Assembly: GCF_029626265.1 (NCBI RefSeq)
Contig: NZ_JARUBN010000001.1
Location: 1,426,001 to 1,490,000, forward strand
Direction: 5' to 3'
DNA from: Micromonospora sp. WMMD1102
Lineage (GTDB): Bacteria; Actinomycetota; Actinomycetes; Mycobacteriales; Micromonosporaceae
DNA: 64,000 nucleotides
The position numbers and the translations under genes were made by a program. The notes under the pieces were generated by a model. It made no database searches. It was not told the origin of the DNA and saw only the letters and a list, made by a program, of their open reading frames with translations. Shown here one piece after another: positions 33,338 to 40,638 of this stretch (within the stretch, counting starts at the first letter, position 1; each line of letters opens with the position of its first letter).

Positions 33338-34981
33338 CTAGTACTCGATGATCCGGCCACCGCTCGCACGCGGTGGAACTCCGTCCCGACCAGGACGGAG
33401 TGGAGCCGCCGGAGGGGTGCCGGCGTCCTGGTCCTCGGCGGCGGTGGCGGCCACGGCTCGGGTCGCGGCCCATGCGCGTAGCGCGTCGATCCGCTCCGCC
33501 TGGGTCACGCTGAGCGGGACCATGTTGACGACGGCCCGGACCAGGTCGTCCCGGGTCAGTGGTCGCCGGGCGGAGAAGGCCTCGAAGAGCCCGCCGACGA
33601 CCGCCTGCTCGATCTCGGCCCCCGAATAGCCCTCGGTCAACCCGCAGAGTTCCATGAGCTGGGTGTCGTCGACGAGGAGGGAGCCGGCGACGGCCGGGTT
33701 GCGGAGCCGCCGGTTGAGGTGGACGGTCCAGACCGACATCCGCTCGGCCCGGGTCGGCAGGTCGACGAAGAAGATCTCGTCGAACCGGCCCTTGCGGAGC
33801 AGTTCCGGCGGCAGCCGTTCGATGTCGTTGGCGGTGGCGATGACGAAGACCGGCCGGATCTTCTCCTGCATCCAGGTGAGGAAGGTGCCGAACACCCGCG
33901 ACGAGGTGCCCGAATCCCCCGCCGCGTCGGGCGCGAAGCCCTTCTCGATCTCGTCCACCCACAGAACGCACGGGGAGGTGGCCTCGGCGGTCCGGATCGC
34001 GGTGCGAAGGTTCTGCTCGCTCGACCCGACCAGGCCGGAGAAGACCCGGCCGACGTCGAGGCGCAGCAGGGGCAGTTGCCAGGCCGCCGCGATGGCCTTC
34101 GCGGTCAGCGACTTGCCGCAGCCGGGTACGCCGGTGATCAGCACGCCTCGCGGCGCCGGCAGCCCGTACTCGGCCGCCGCCGCCAGCCAGGCGCCGTCCC
34201 GCTTGGCCAGCCACCGCTTGAGGGTCTCCAGGCCACCAACGTCGGCAAGGTCGATGTCGGCGTCGACGAACTCCAACAACCCCGCTTTGCGTACGGCCTG
34301 CCGCTTCTCCTCGTGCACCACCGGAAGGTCGTGTACGTCGAGTACGCCGTCATTGACGATCGCACGGGCGAAAGCGTTCTCCGCCTCGTGCAGGGTGAGT
34401 CCGACGGCGGCCTTCGCGAAGCGTTCGCGCCCCAGTTCGTCGAGCCTGACCTGGATCCGGCCGCTGGTGGAGTTCGCCGCGATCAGTCCTTCGAGTACGA
34501 GGCGGATCTCGTGCTCGGTGGGCAGCGGGAAGTCGACGATCGCCACTTCCCGGTCCAACTCGACCGGGATGCGCAGTACGGGCGACACGAGTACGAGGGA
34601 CCGGGGTACGGGACCCGCTTTGAAGGCCGACGCCACGTCCCGGAGCCGCCGGATGATCCTGGGGTCGCCGGGACGCTCGGCCGAGCCGAGGTGTGGGTGC
34701 AGGTCCCGCAGGATCACCACACTCGACTCGTCGAGCCGGAGCGCGGCGCCCAGGGCGTCCATCGGCTCGGTGGTACCAGTGCGCGTGGTGCCGTCCGGCC
34801 CGACGAGCCCTTCGGTTGCCGACCAGGTCCAGACCGCCCGGGGCGTGCGGACCAGTGCACCGTCCCGGGCGACGGCGGTGACATCCGCGACGACCCGGTG
34901 CTCCTCGTACGATTCGATGTACAGGATCGGAAATCGTGCCTTGAACAGCTGCGCCAAATGATCCCGAAAGCACGTCGGCAC
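33338..34981 (-). CDS. Ycf46-like AAA+ ATPase
   Basis: A 547-residue ATPase from GTG 34981, preceded by GGGGGGAA. The N-terminal ~240 residues are the degenerate Ycf46-type domain ([31 protein letters not shown]). The C-terminal half is a full AAA module: [19 protein letters not shown], Walker A GVPGCGKS (284-291), Walker B VLWVDEIE (339-346), [20 protein letters not shown] and an arginine finger in GRFDE. A Pro/Ala tail ends GGRIIEY. Ycf46 proteins are AAA ATPases of algae and bacteria with no firm function. It is the first gene of a five-gene operon and probably the motor that remodels the operon's target. Confidence 0.88.
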   Translation of the reverse strand: MPTCFRDHLAQLFKARFPILYIESYEEHRVVADVTAVARDGALVRTPRAVWTWSATEGLVGPDGTTRTGTTEPMDALGAALRLDESSVVILRDLHPHLGSAERPGDPRIIRRLRDVASAFKAGPVPRSLVLVSPVLRIPVELDREVAIVDFPLPTEHEIRLVLEGLIAANSTSGRIQVRLDELGRERFAKAAVGLTLHEAENAFARAIVNDGVLDVHDLPVVHEEKRQAVRKAGLLEFVDADIDLADVGGLETLKRWLAKRDGAWLAAAAEYGLPAPRGVLITGVPGCGKSLTAKAIAAAWQLPLLRLDVGRVFSGLVGSSEQNLRTAIRTAEATSPCVLWVDEIEKGFAPDAAGDSGTSSRVFGTFLTWMQEKIRPVFVIATANDIERLPPELLRKGRFDEIFFVDLPTRAERMSVWTVHLNRRLRNPAVAGSLLVDDTQLMELCGLTEGYSGAEIEQAVVGGLFEAFSARRPLTRDDLVRAVVNMVPLSVTQAERIDALRAWAATRAVAATAAEDQDAGTPPAAPLRPGRDGVPPRASGGRIIEY

Positions 34982-35196
34982 CGCTGTTCCCCCCGTCCGG
35001 TCAATGTCGCGGCCCAGCTCGGCTGGCAGCTGCCCGGCGAGACTGTAGCAACAGTGGCCAAGGACTCGCGCCCGATCAGGCGTGCCCGCACCCTCCTCGA
35101 GGGGCGGGGCGGGGCGGCGGGGCGCCGAAGGTCGGCTGGTCAGGGAGTCAAGCGTCCGTTAGTAACTCTGGGCCCGGGGTGCCGTTGAGGGGGTGG
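34982..35196. other. Intergenic region upstream of the AAA operon
   Basis: This 215-bp gap follows the xylanase gene on the same strand and must contain the start of the five-gene operon if it has its own promoter. A GC-rich CGCCCCGCCGCCCCGCCCCGCC run lies near 35100-35125. No clear -35/-10 pair or terminator was found. Confidence 0.4.
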
Positions 35197-35985
35197 TCAC
35201 CCGATAGCCTCCGCCGTGCTCGGCGGCGGAGTCGACGGTTCCGGTCCGGGGGTGCTGGCACTCGGCTGCGGACCCAGGACCTCGCTCACGGTGATGGTGG
35301 CACTGCCGCTGCTCTGGTAGGCCTCGGTGGCCAGGATCTGGTAGTGGTGCGTGCCCAGTTGCAGACCGGACTGCGTCCACGCGTCGAAGTGGTTGCCGAC
35401 GGTGATCGTGCCGCCGACGCGCTTCTGCCGCCGGACGCTCCAGTACTGGTAGAAGGTCGCGATGCCGTCGATCGACGGCTGGTTCACCCGCAGGCTGCGG
35501 TAGATATCGTAGGTGCCGCCGTCGCTCTGGATCGTCCCGAGCCGGCTGGCACCGGCGGTGGGAATCAAGGTTCCGAACGTCTCGACCACGTAGTACTCGA
35601 CCAGCGGGTTGCGGGTCCAGCCGTACAGTGCCAGCCAGCCGTTGCCGTTGCTGCGCCAGGTGCCGGAGTAGCTGACCACGCGGCGGGCGCCGGGGTTCCA
35701 GCCCTTGCCCACGATCGTGTTGTTGGTGCCGTTGGCCCACTGGACCCGGTAGCTGCCGGCGGCGCCCAGCGTCATCGTGACGTTGCCGCTGTCCTTCCAG
35801 TACGAGAAGAAGTACCCGTTGTGCGTGCCCTCCTCGTTGGCGGTGACGGTCCGGTCGGCTTCGGCGTGGGCGGGTCCGGCCACGGTCACCGCGGTCACGG
35901 CCAGCACGACGGCGCAGGCGCCACCGAGCAGCCGCCGCACTCGGCCACCCCGCTGCCGCACCGGCCGGACGGGAATCTCGGTCAT
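35197..35985 (-). CDS. Secreted GH11 endo-1,4-beta-xylanase
   Basis: A 262-residue family-11 xylanase that cuts the beta-1,4-xylan backbone outside the cell. A twin-arginine-like or Sec signal peptide precedes cleavage near AHA-EAD (about residue 43). The catalytic pair is E130 (NPLVEYYVVE, nucleophile) and E221 (ILATEAYQSSGSA, acid/base), with the GH11 blocks NGYFFSYWKD, YLALYGWTRNP-like WLALYGWTRN and RVNQPSIDGIATFYQYWSVR. The domain is complete; only a short Ser/Pro-rich tail follows, with no carbohydrate-binding module, unlike many actinobacterial xylanases. A strong promoter lies upstream. Confidence 0.96.
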   Translation of the reverse strand: MTEIPVRPVRQRGGRVRRLLGGACAVVLAVTAVTVAGPAHAEADRTVTANEEGTHNGYFFSYWKDSGNVTMTLGAAGSYRVQWANGTNNTIVGKGWNPGARRVVSYSGTWRSNGNGWLALYGWTRNPLVEYYVVETFGTLIPTAGASRLGTIQSDGGTYDIYRSLRVNQPSIDGIATFYQYWSVRRQKRVGGTITVGNHFDAWTQSGLQLGTHHYQILATEAYQSSGSATITVSEVLGPQPSASTPGPEPSTPPPSTAEAIG

Positions 35986-36070
35986 CTGTACTCCTGCCTC
36001 GGCCGGGCGACCAATGTGGAGGTCCGAGAGCCGACTCAGTGATGAAAGTCGATGTCTGGGGATTGGTCAC

Positions 36071-36100
36071 AGTATTCGGTCGAGTCCGTGACAGTGTCAA
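36071..36100 (-). promoter_or_regulatory. Promoter of the xylanase gene
   Basis: On the minus strand TTGACA (36095-36100) and AATACT (36071-36076) are separated by 18 bp, a near-consensus sigma-70 promoter 86 bp upstream of the ATG. GGAAATTTCC (36120-36129), a perfect palindrome, and a CCGGAAAT direct repeat lie about 20 bp upstream, possibly regulator sites. Confidence 0.7.
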
Positions 36101-36333
36101 CAACTTCCGGAAATCCCCCGGAAATTTCCATCGGGTGTCACCGCAGGTTCCCGGCGTGGAACCAGGCGATGTAGTCGGCCACGCCGGCGGCGGTGTCGTT
36201 ATAGCCGCGAGCCGCGAGCCGCGCGGGACGCGGTGCGAGGGTCGGCGGTCGAGGAGCGGTTGCCTGGTGGCCACCCTGAGCAGGCAGCGGTAGATTCGCC
36301 GGCACACCGGGCTCGACGGGGGGTTGACGGCGG

Positions 36334-36784
36334 ATGGACGCCAGCACCGAGGAGTTGCGGGACGCGCACGGTCGAGGTGGCGCGGCGTGAGCACCCCGGC
36401 TTCGCGTACGAGGTCGCCGACCTGCGGGAGCTGCCGTTCGAGGACGCTCCGCTGGCCGGGGTGGTGTGCTGGTTCTCGTTGATCTTCCTCGCGCCGGACG
36501 CCAGGACACCTGCGTTTGCCGAACTGGGCCGGGTCGTCAAGCCGGGCGGATATCTGGTGACGGCCTTCAAGCACGGCGACGGCAGCCTGCGCCGCAACGG
36601 GCCCAGCACCGAACTCGGGGTCGACTTCGACCGGTACCGGCTCTCGGCTCGGGAGATGGCGGAACGCTTCGTCGCCGCCGGGTTCGCCCTGGTCTTCCAG
36701 GGCAGCACCCCGCCCGAGGAATCAGGGCCGCCGTACGGGTACATGCTGGTCCGCAGGACCGACCTCGGAAGCGGGCAGCTGTAG
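36334..36784 (+). pseudogene. SAM-dependent methyltransferase with internal deletion
   Basis: The 5' end (ATG 36334) encodes MDASTEELRDAHG, a normal start for small class I methyltransferases, but that frame ends after about 18 codons. From about 36366 another frame continues TVEVARREHPGFAYEVADLR, LAGVVCWFSLIFLAPDAR, ELGRVVKPGGYLVTAFKH and a normal C-terminus at 36784. The glycine-rich SAM-binding motif I that should lie between these parts is missing. An out-of-frame deletion of about 60-70 codons explains the structure, so the gene should be inactive. Confidence 0.72.
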
Positions 36785-36818
36785 CCCTGCGCAGCGGGTC
36801 AGTGCGGTGCTGCGGCAA

Positions 36819-37067
36819 TCAGTGCGGTGCTGCGGCAAGCAGTCGGCGGGCCTCGCCCGCTCCGATCTCGGTACGCGCGCCGCAGAGCGGGTTGGTGCAG
36901 TAGAGCGCGTGCTTCGTCCGGACCCGGAACAGCGGTACGAAGAAGAGGCTGAACCGGGTGGTCTCCCGCACCAGCAGCATGCCGCCGGAGTGATCGCAGA
37001 CCCGGCAGGCTCCCGGGACCACTCCCAGCCGCTCCGACCTGGTGCGCAAACCGAAGATCAGAAACAT
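36819..37067 (-). CDS. Small zinc-ribbon protein
   Basis: An 82-residue protein from ATG 37067 after AGGAG. It begins MFLIFGLRTRSERLGVVPGA and has two metal-ligand pairs: CRVC in ACRVCDHSGG and C-x4-C in YCTNPLCGA, joined by a hydrophobic stretch with FSLFFVPLFRV. This is the zinc-ribbon pattern found in many actinobacterial small proteins of unknown role. There is no operon partner; it is convergent with the methyltransferase remnant and divergent from the GNAT gene. Confidence 0.78.
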   Translation of the reverse strand: MFLIFGLRTRSERLGVVPGACRVCDHSGGMLLVRETTRFSLFFVPLFRVRTKHALYCTNPLCGARTEIGAGEARRLLAAAPH

Positions 37068-37272
37068 GCGGTACTCCTGTTCGCCCCGATCGCGTCCGGG
37101 GTGGGTCCACCAGACTCTTCCAGGGTGGTACCCCGATGAGAGCCGGCTCAGCCCTGGACGGTTCACCCAGGTGGGCCAGGATCGCGCCGCGCCCCGACCC
37201 GCCGCGCCCGACCCGCCCCTCGTTCCGCAAATGGCTGTTCGGCTGCATGCCGGTTGACTAGCATCCGGCCCC

Positions 37273-37815
37273 GTGACGATTTACGAGACCGAGCGGTTGG
37301 TGGTCCGCGACTGGACGCTGGAGCCCGACGACCTGGCCCGGGTCTACGACACGTACTCCCGGCCGGAGGTGGCCCGCTTCCTCAACGCGCCCTGGTTGCC
37401 GCTGCGCGAGCCGGACGACGCCGCCGAGACGGTACGCCGCTGGCACGCCCGCAACGCCGGGTTCGGTGCCGGCTACGGCATCTGGGCGATGCAGCGCCGG
37501 GACGACGGCCGGGTGGTCGGCACGGTACTGCTGAAGCCGATGCCGGGACGCGACGAGGCGAAGCTGACCGACGATATCGAGGTCGGCTGGCACCTGCACC
37601 CCGACTCCTGGGGGCACGGCTACGCCACGGAGGCGGCCCGGGGCGCGGTCGAGCGCGCCTTCGCCGCCGGGGTGCCGGAGATCTACGCCGTGGTGGCGCC
37701 CGGCAACGAGGCGTCGATGGCGGTCGCCCGTCGGCTCGGGATGGCCGCGATCGGCCGGCGCACCGACTGGTACGGCGGCGAGGAACTGGAGACTTTCCGG
37801 CTCAGCCGCCCCTGA
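37273..37815 (+). CDS. GNAT-family N-acetyltransferase
   Basis: A 180-residue acetyltransferase of the RimJ/RimL-like type. The start TIYETERLVVRDWTLEPDDL is typical; the acetyl-CoA binding region is IEVGWHLHPDSWGHGYATEA (motif A with a variant Q/R-x-x-G-x-G/A) followed by EASMAVARRLGMAAIGRRTD. The length matches the family. Substrate not predictable. A new transcription unit; the downstream gene converges on it. Confidence 0.9.
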   Translation: MTIYETERLVVRDWTLEPDDLARVYDTYSRPEVARFLNAPWLPLREPDDAAETVRRWHARNAGFGAGYGIWAMQRRDDGRVVGTVLLKPMPGRDEAKLTDDIEVGWHLHPDSWGHGYATEAARGAVERAFAAGVPEIYAVVAPGNEASMAVARRLGMAAIGRRTDWYGGEELETFRLSRP

Positions 37816-37826
37816 CCCGGGTGGGA

Positions 37827-38105
37827 TCAGCGTGCCCGGAGCGGCCGGACCCAGCCGAGGAAGCGGGCGAACAGGGCCGCCGGCTCGGGGCCGGGATGTG
37901 GGTTGAGCCGGTACAGGTCGGCGGTGGCGGCGAAGAGCGCCGCACCGAGGTACACGTGCAGCCCGACCCGGTCGTCGCGGTAGTCGGTCAGCAGCGCCAG
38001 CCGTGCCACCGCGCACGGCCACGGATGACCACAGGTCCGGCACATCCACAGTGGACGTAACGGCAGGTGTGGCCGGGCGCAAGACGGACGGTTTGCCGGA
38101 GTCAC
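37827..38105 (-). CDS. Small Cys-containing protein of the XRE/DUF397 neighbourhood
   Basis: A 92-residue protein from GTG 38105. It has a CRTCGHPWPC motif (three cysteines, possible metal site) near the N-terminus, then helices (VARLALLTDYRDDRVGLHVY, ATADLYRLNPHPGPEPAALF, FLGWVRPLRAR). Homologues next to XRE-DUF5753 genes are often named flavin reductase, but no flavin-binding feature is visible. It overlaps the preceding gene by 4 bp (GTGA). Confidence 0.75.
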   Translation of the reverse strand: MTPANRPSCARPHLPLRPLWMCRTCGHPWPCAVARLALLTDYRDDRVGLHVYLGAALFAATADLYRLNPHPGPEPAALFARFLGWVRPLRAR

Positions 38106-38428
38106 GCCGGAAACCGCGTCGGCAGCCGGGCCGTCGCCGCATCGCCGCCCGGTTCGCGGTCGGACTTACTGACCGGCCCCCGGTTGGTCGGGCGTTCGCG
38201 GAGACGGTCGGGCGGCAGGTTCGCACCGATCCGAGGCCCCGCCGGGTACGCCGGATGCGCCCCAGGCCCCGCCGGGTACGGCGGCACCAGTGGTGGCGGG
38301 TCGAACCGGTCCGGACACGGCCACCGGTAACCACAGCGGCAGTGCCGCCACCACAGCCGGCGCCAGTTCCGCCGGTGCAGCGGGGCGTACCGGACGGGTT
38401 CGGGTTTGCCCCGCACCAGTGACCACAT
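38102..38428 (-). CDS. Trp/Cys-rich hypothetical protein
   Basis: A 108-residue protein from ATG 38428 (MWSLVRGKPEPVRYAPLHRR). The first 45 residues are the conserved part, with NWRRLWWRHCRCGYRWPCPD (aromatic, with a C-x-C and a further Cys). The rest is Pro/Gly/Arg-rich with two AYPAGPG-like units. It is translationally coupled to the 37827-38105 gene, and together they stand divergent from an XRE-DUF5753 regulator, a combination seen repeatedly in Micromonosporaceae. The frame stays open upstream through a 30-bp repeat, so a longer N-terminus is possible. Confidence 0.68.
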   Translation of the reverse strand: MWSLVRGKPEPVRYAPLHRRNWRRLWWRHCRCGYRWPCPDRFDPPPLVPPYPAGPGAHPAYPAGPRIGANLPPDRLRERPTNRGPVSKSDREPGGDAATARLPTRFPA

Positions 38429-38493
38429 TGGACCGCGACCTCCTCGGGCTGGGAACCCGGGGCCGGCTCGGGCAAGGACGAGTTGCGAGCCGG

Positions 38494-38583
38494 TCCCCGG
38501 GAGCGGGACGCCCACCGGGCCTGTCCCCGGGAGCGGTGCGCCCACCGGTTCGATCCCAGGAGTGGGGGCCCACCGGGTTCGGG
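38494..38583. repeat. Three tandem 30-bp repeats
   Basis: Units at 38494-38523, 38524-38553 and 38554-38583 share TCCC(C)GGGAGCGG-N-CGCCCACCGGG. The first two are nearly identical; the third is more diverged. They lie between divergent starts at 38428 and 38712. The 30-bp length keeps every frame open, so they may be coding or a repeated operator. Confidence 0.7.
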
Positions 38584-38711
38584 TCCCGGTTTGCCGTCGG
38601 GCGCGTTTCCCGGGTTCCAGTCTGGTGATCGGGTGACTACTCTCGGAAGTGTCGATCCGAGCACCCGGGTCGCTGTCCGGGATGCCCAATCCGCAGGTAA
38701 GGAGCCTGTCC

Positions 38712-39524
38712 GTGGCCGAATCTGGCACACCTACGACCCTCGGTCTGTTCGCCGGAGAGTTACGCCGCTTTCGCGGGGTGGCCGGGCTCTCCCAGGACGG
38801 CCTGGCGCACCGGATCAACTTCTCCTCGGCACTCGTGGCCAAGATCGAGCTGTGCCAGCGCCGCCCGACCCGCGAGTTCGCCAAGCGCTGCGACGGCGTA
38901 CTCGACACCGGTGGTCTGCTGGAACGCATCCAGGCGGTGCTCGGCCCGGGGCCGGTGATGCCGTGGTTCCGGCACTTCGTGACCGCCGAACAGGAAGCCA
39001 CCGACATCCGCTGCTTCGAGCTGTCAGCGGTTCCGGGCCTGTTGCAGACCGAGGCGTACGCCCGCGCGCTGCTGGCCAGCGGTGGGCTGCTCACCGCCGA
39101 GCAGGTGGAGGAGCAGGTGGCGACCCGGCTGGCCCGGCAGGAGATCCTGACCCGCCCCGACCCGCCGATGTTCACCGCCGTGCTGGACGAACGGGTGCTG
39201 CACCAGCCGGTCGGCGGCGCCGAGGTGATGCGCGAGCAGCTCCGGCACATCGCCAACCTCTGCGCCGAGCAGCCCCGGGTAAGGATCCAGGTCGTCCCGA
39301 CAAGCGTCGGTGCGTACGCTGGCCTGAACGGCCCCTTCGTGATCGTGACCCATCCCGGCGGCGACGACATCGCCTATCTCGACGACCAACTCGACGGGCG
39401 GTTCGTCGAGCGTGGCGGGGACGTCAAGACCGTCCAGCAGCTCTGGGACTCGGTCCGGGCCGAGGCGCTGTCCCATCAGCAGTCCATCGAGATGATCCGG
39501 GAAGTGGCGGAGTCATGGAACTGA
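38712..39524 (+). CDS. XRE-family HTH regulator with DUF5753 domain
   Basis: A 270-residue protein; GTG 38712 follows AAGGAG (38699-38704), which sets the start. The N-terminal XRE HTH is LGLFAGELRRFRGVAGLSQD followed by HRINFSSALVAKIELCQRRP. The C-terminal DUF5753 domain has ELSAVPGLLQTEAYARALLA and IQVVPTSVGAYAGLNGPFVI with a terminal SHQQSIEMIREVAE. Such regulators pair with small DUF397 proteins; the Streptomyces BldB/WhiJ-type systems are the best-known relatives and affect development. The DUF397 gene overlaps its 3' end. Confidence 0.93.
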   Translation: MAESGTPTTLGLFAGELRRFRGVAGLSQDGLAHRINFSSALVAKIELCQRRPTREFAKRCDGVLDTGGLLERIQAVLGPGPVMPWFRHFVTAEQEATDIRCFELSAVPGLLQTEAYARALLASGGLLTAEQVEEQVATRLARQEILTRPDPPMFTAVLDERVLHQPVGGAEVMREQLRHIANLCAEQPRVRIQVVPTSVGAYAGLNGPFVIVTHPGGDDIAYLDDQLDGRFVERGGDVKTVQQLWDSVRAEALSHQQSIEMIREVAESWN

Positions 39525-39703
39525 ACGGTGCGCTCTGGCGCAAGAGCAGCCGCAGCAACGGCCACGGCGGCAACTGCGTGGAGGTGGCGGGAAACCTGCC
39601 GGAGGTGGTCGGCGTGCGGGACAGCAAGGACCCGACCGGTCCGGTACTCGCCTTCACCGCACCCGCCTGGCGCTCCTTCCTGCGTACCCTCAGGTCTCGC
39701 TGA
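39515..39703 (+). CDS. DUF397 protein
   Basis: A 62-residue protein with the DUF397 pattern: ELNGALWRKSSRSNGHGGNC, then VEVAGNLPEVVGVRDSKDPT and GPVLAFTAPAWRSFL. It overlaps the regulator gene by 10 bp and is the usual partner of XRE-DUF5753 proteins. Function in general is unknown, but several pairs behave like antitoxin/toxin-like or developmental switch modules. Confidence 0.93.
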   Translation: MELNGALWRKSSRSNGHGGNCVEVAGNLPEVVGVRDSKDPTGPVLAFTAPAWRSFLRTLRSR

Positions 39704-39800
39704 TCCGGCTGCCGGACCGGCCGTGACACCACCGGGCCAGCACGACGCCGCGGTGGTGTCACAACATGTCACCCGGTGGGCCCGCCGGGCCGGCGGGTTC

Positions 39801-39854
39801 CTCCGGCGCATACAGCAATTCCGTCGCATACAGCTCTTCCGTCGCGTGCAGCTC
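39801..39854. repeat. Three 18-bp tandem repeats in an intergenic gap
   Basis: Units at 39801-39818, 39819-39836 and 39837-39854 share TTCCGTCGCATACAGCTC with a few changes. They lie between the DUF397 stop and the stop of the minus-strand coiled-coil gene. Function unknown. Confidence 0.65.
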
Positions 39855-39870
39855 AGCCGGCCCGTGCTGC

Positions 39871-40617
39871 TCAGTCGATGCCGGCCTGGGCCTTGCTGCA
39901 CGCGGTGTCGGCCTGGCGTAGTGCCGTGCTCAGCCTGCTCTCGTTCCTGTCCCGGGCAGCGTCGAACATGTCCTGTGCCCGCCGCATGCACGGCAGCAGG
40001 ATGTCGCGTTCCTTGGTGACGTCGGAGAGGTTGTTCTTCGTGGTGGTCAGCTCGGTGTTGAGATCGCTTACCTTCTTCTCGGTCTCGGCGATCTTCGCGT
40101 CCCGTTGCGTGACGATGTCGCGCTGCTCCTGAAGCTGGGTGTTGAGGTCCGATCTGGTTTCGCGCAGCTCACCGCGCTCGTTGAAGTACAACCCGAAGCC
40201 GACTCCACCGAGGACGAGCAGCGCGACCGCCAGGATCGCGAGGAGCAGCGGGGCGCGGCCGCTGAACACGGACGGCGCCCTCGGCGGGTACGACGACCCC
40301 GGAGTCTCGGCTGCCGCCATGCCGGGTGTATAGGGCATACCCGGGTTGTTCGGCGGGCCAGCGGCATACGTCGTGCCCGGCGCATACGGTTGCTGCGCCG
40401 GAAACGCCTGCGTCGGCGGTGCCGAGGTGGGCGGTACCGATGTCGGCGGGGCAGCCGCCGGCGACACCGACGGGGCCGGAGCGACCGGCTGCGTGGGTGC
40501 CTGCGGGTAGGCGCTGCCCGGGTGCGGCTGGTGCGGCGGGTACGGCTGGTGCGGCTGCTGGGGCGCGGCCGGTGGACGGTACTGGGTGTCATCCGGCCCG
40601 TACGACGGGTACGACAT
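39871..40617 (-). CDS. Pro-rich, single-pass membrane protein with extracellular coiled coil
   Basis: A 248-residue protein. Residues 1-120 are Pro/Tyr/Gln-rich (cytoplasmic, disordered), then one transmembrane helix (LLLAILAVALLVLGGVGFGL) and a long coiled coil (ELRETRSDLNTQLQEQRDIV; KVSDLNTELTTTKNNLSDVT). A short helical end with two cysteines follows (PCMRRAQDMF...ADTACSKAQ). The ATG at 40617 has AGGAAACC upstream. No enzyme domain. It lies 21 bp downstream of the protease gene, so the two form an operon and share the same topology. Confidence 0.8.
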   Translation of the reverse strand: MSYPSYGPDDTQYRPPAAPQQPHQPYPPHQPHPGSAYPQAPTQPVAPAPSVSPAAAPPTSVPPTSAPPTQAFPAQQPYAPGTTYAAGPPNNPGMPYTPGMAAAETPGSSYPPRAPSVFSGRAPLLLAILAVALLVLGGVGFGLYFNERGELRETRSDLNTQLQEQRDIVTQRDAKIAETEKKVSDLNTELTTTKNNLSDVTKERDILLPCMRRAQDMFDAARDRNESRLSTALRQADTACSKAQAGID

Positions 40618-40638
40618 GGGTTTCCTCCGCGATTGTGG

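Noticed and set aside
36138..36210. Minus-strand frame ending GYNDTAAGVADYIAWFHAGNL
   Set aside because: It resembles the end of a real protein, but it is too short, lacks a start and matches no family I can name.
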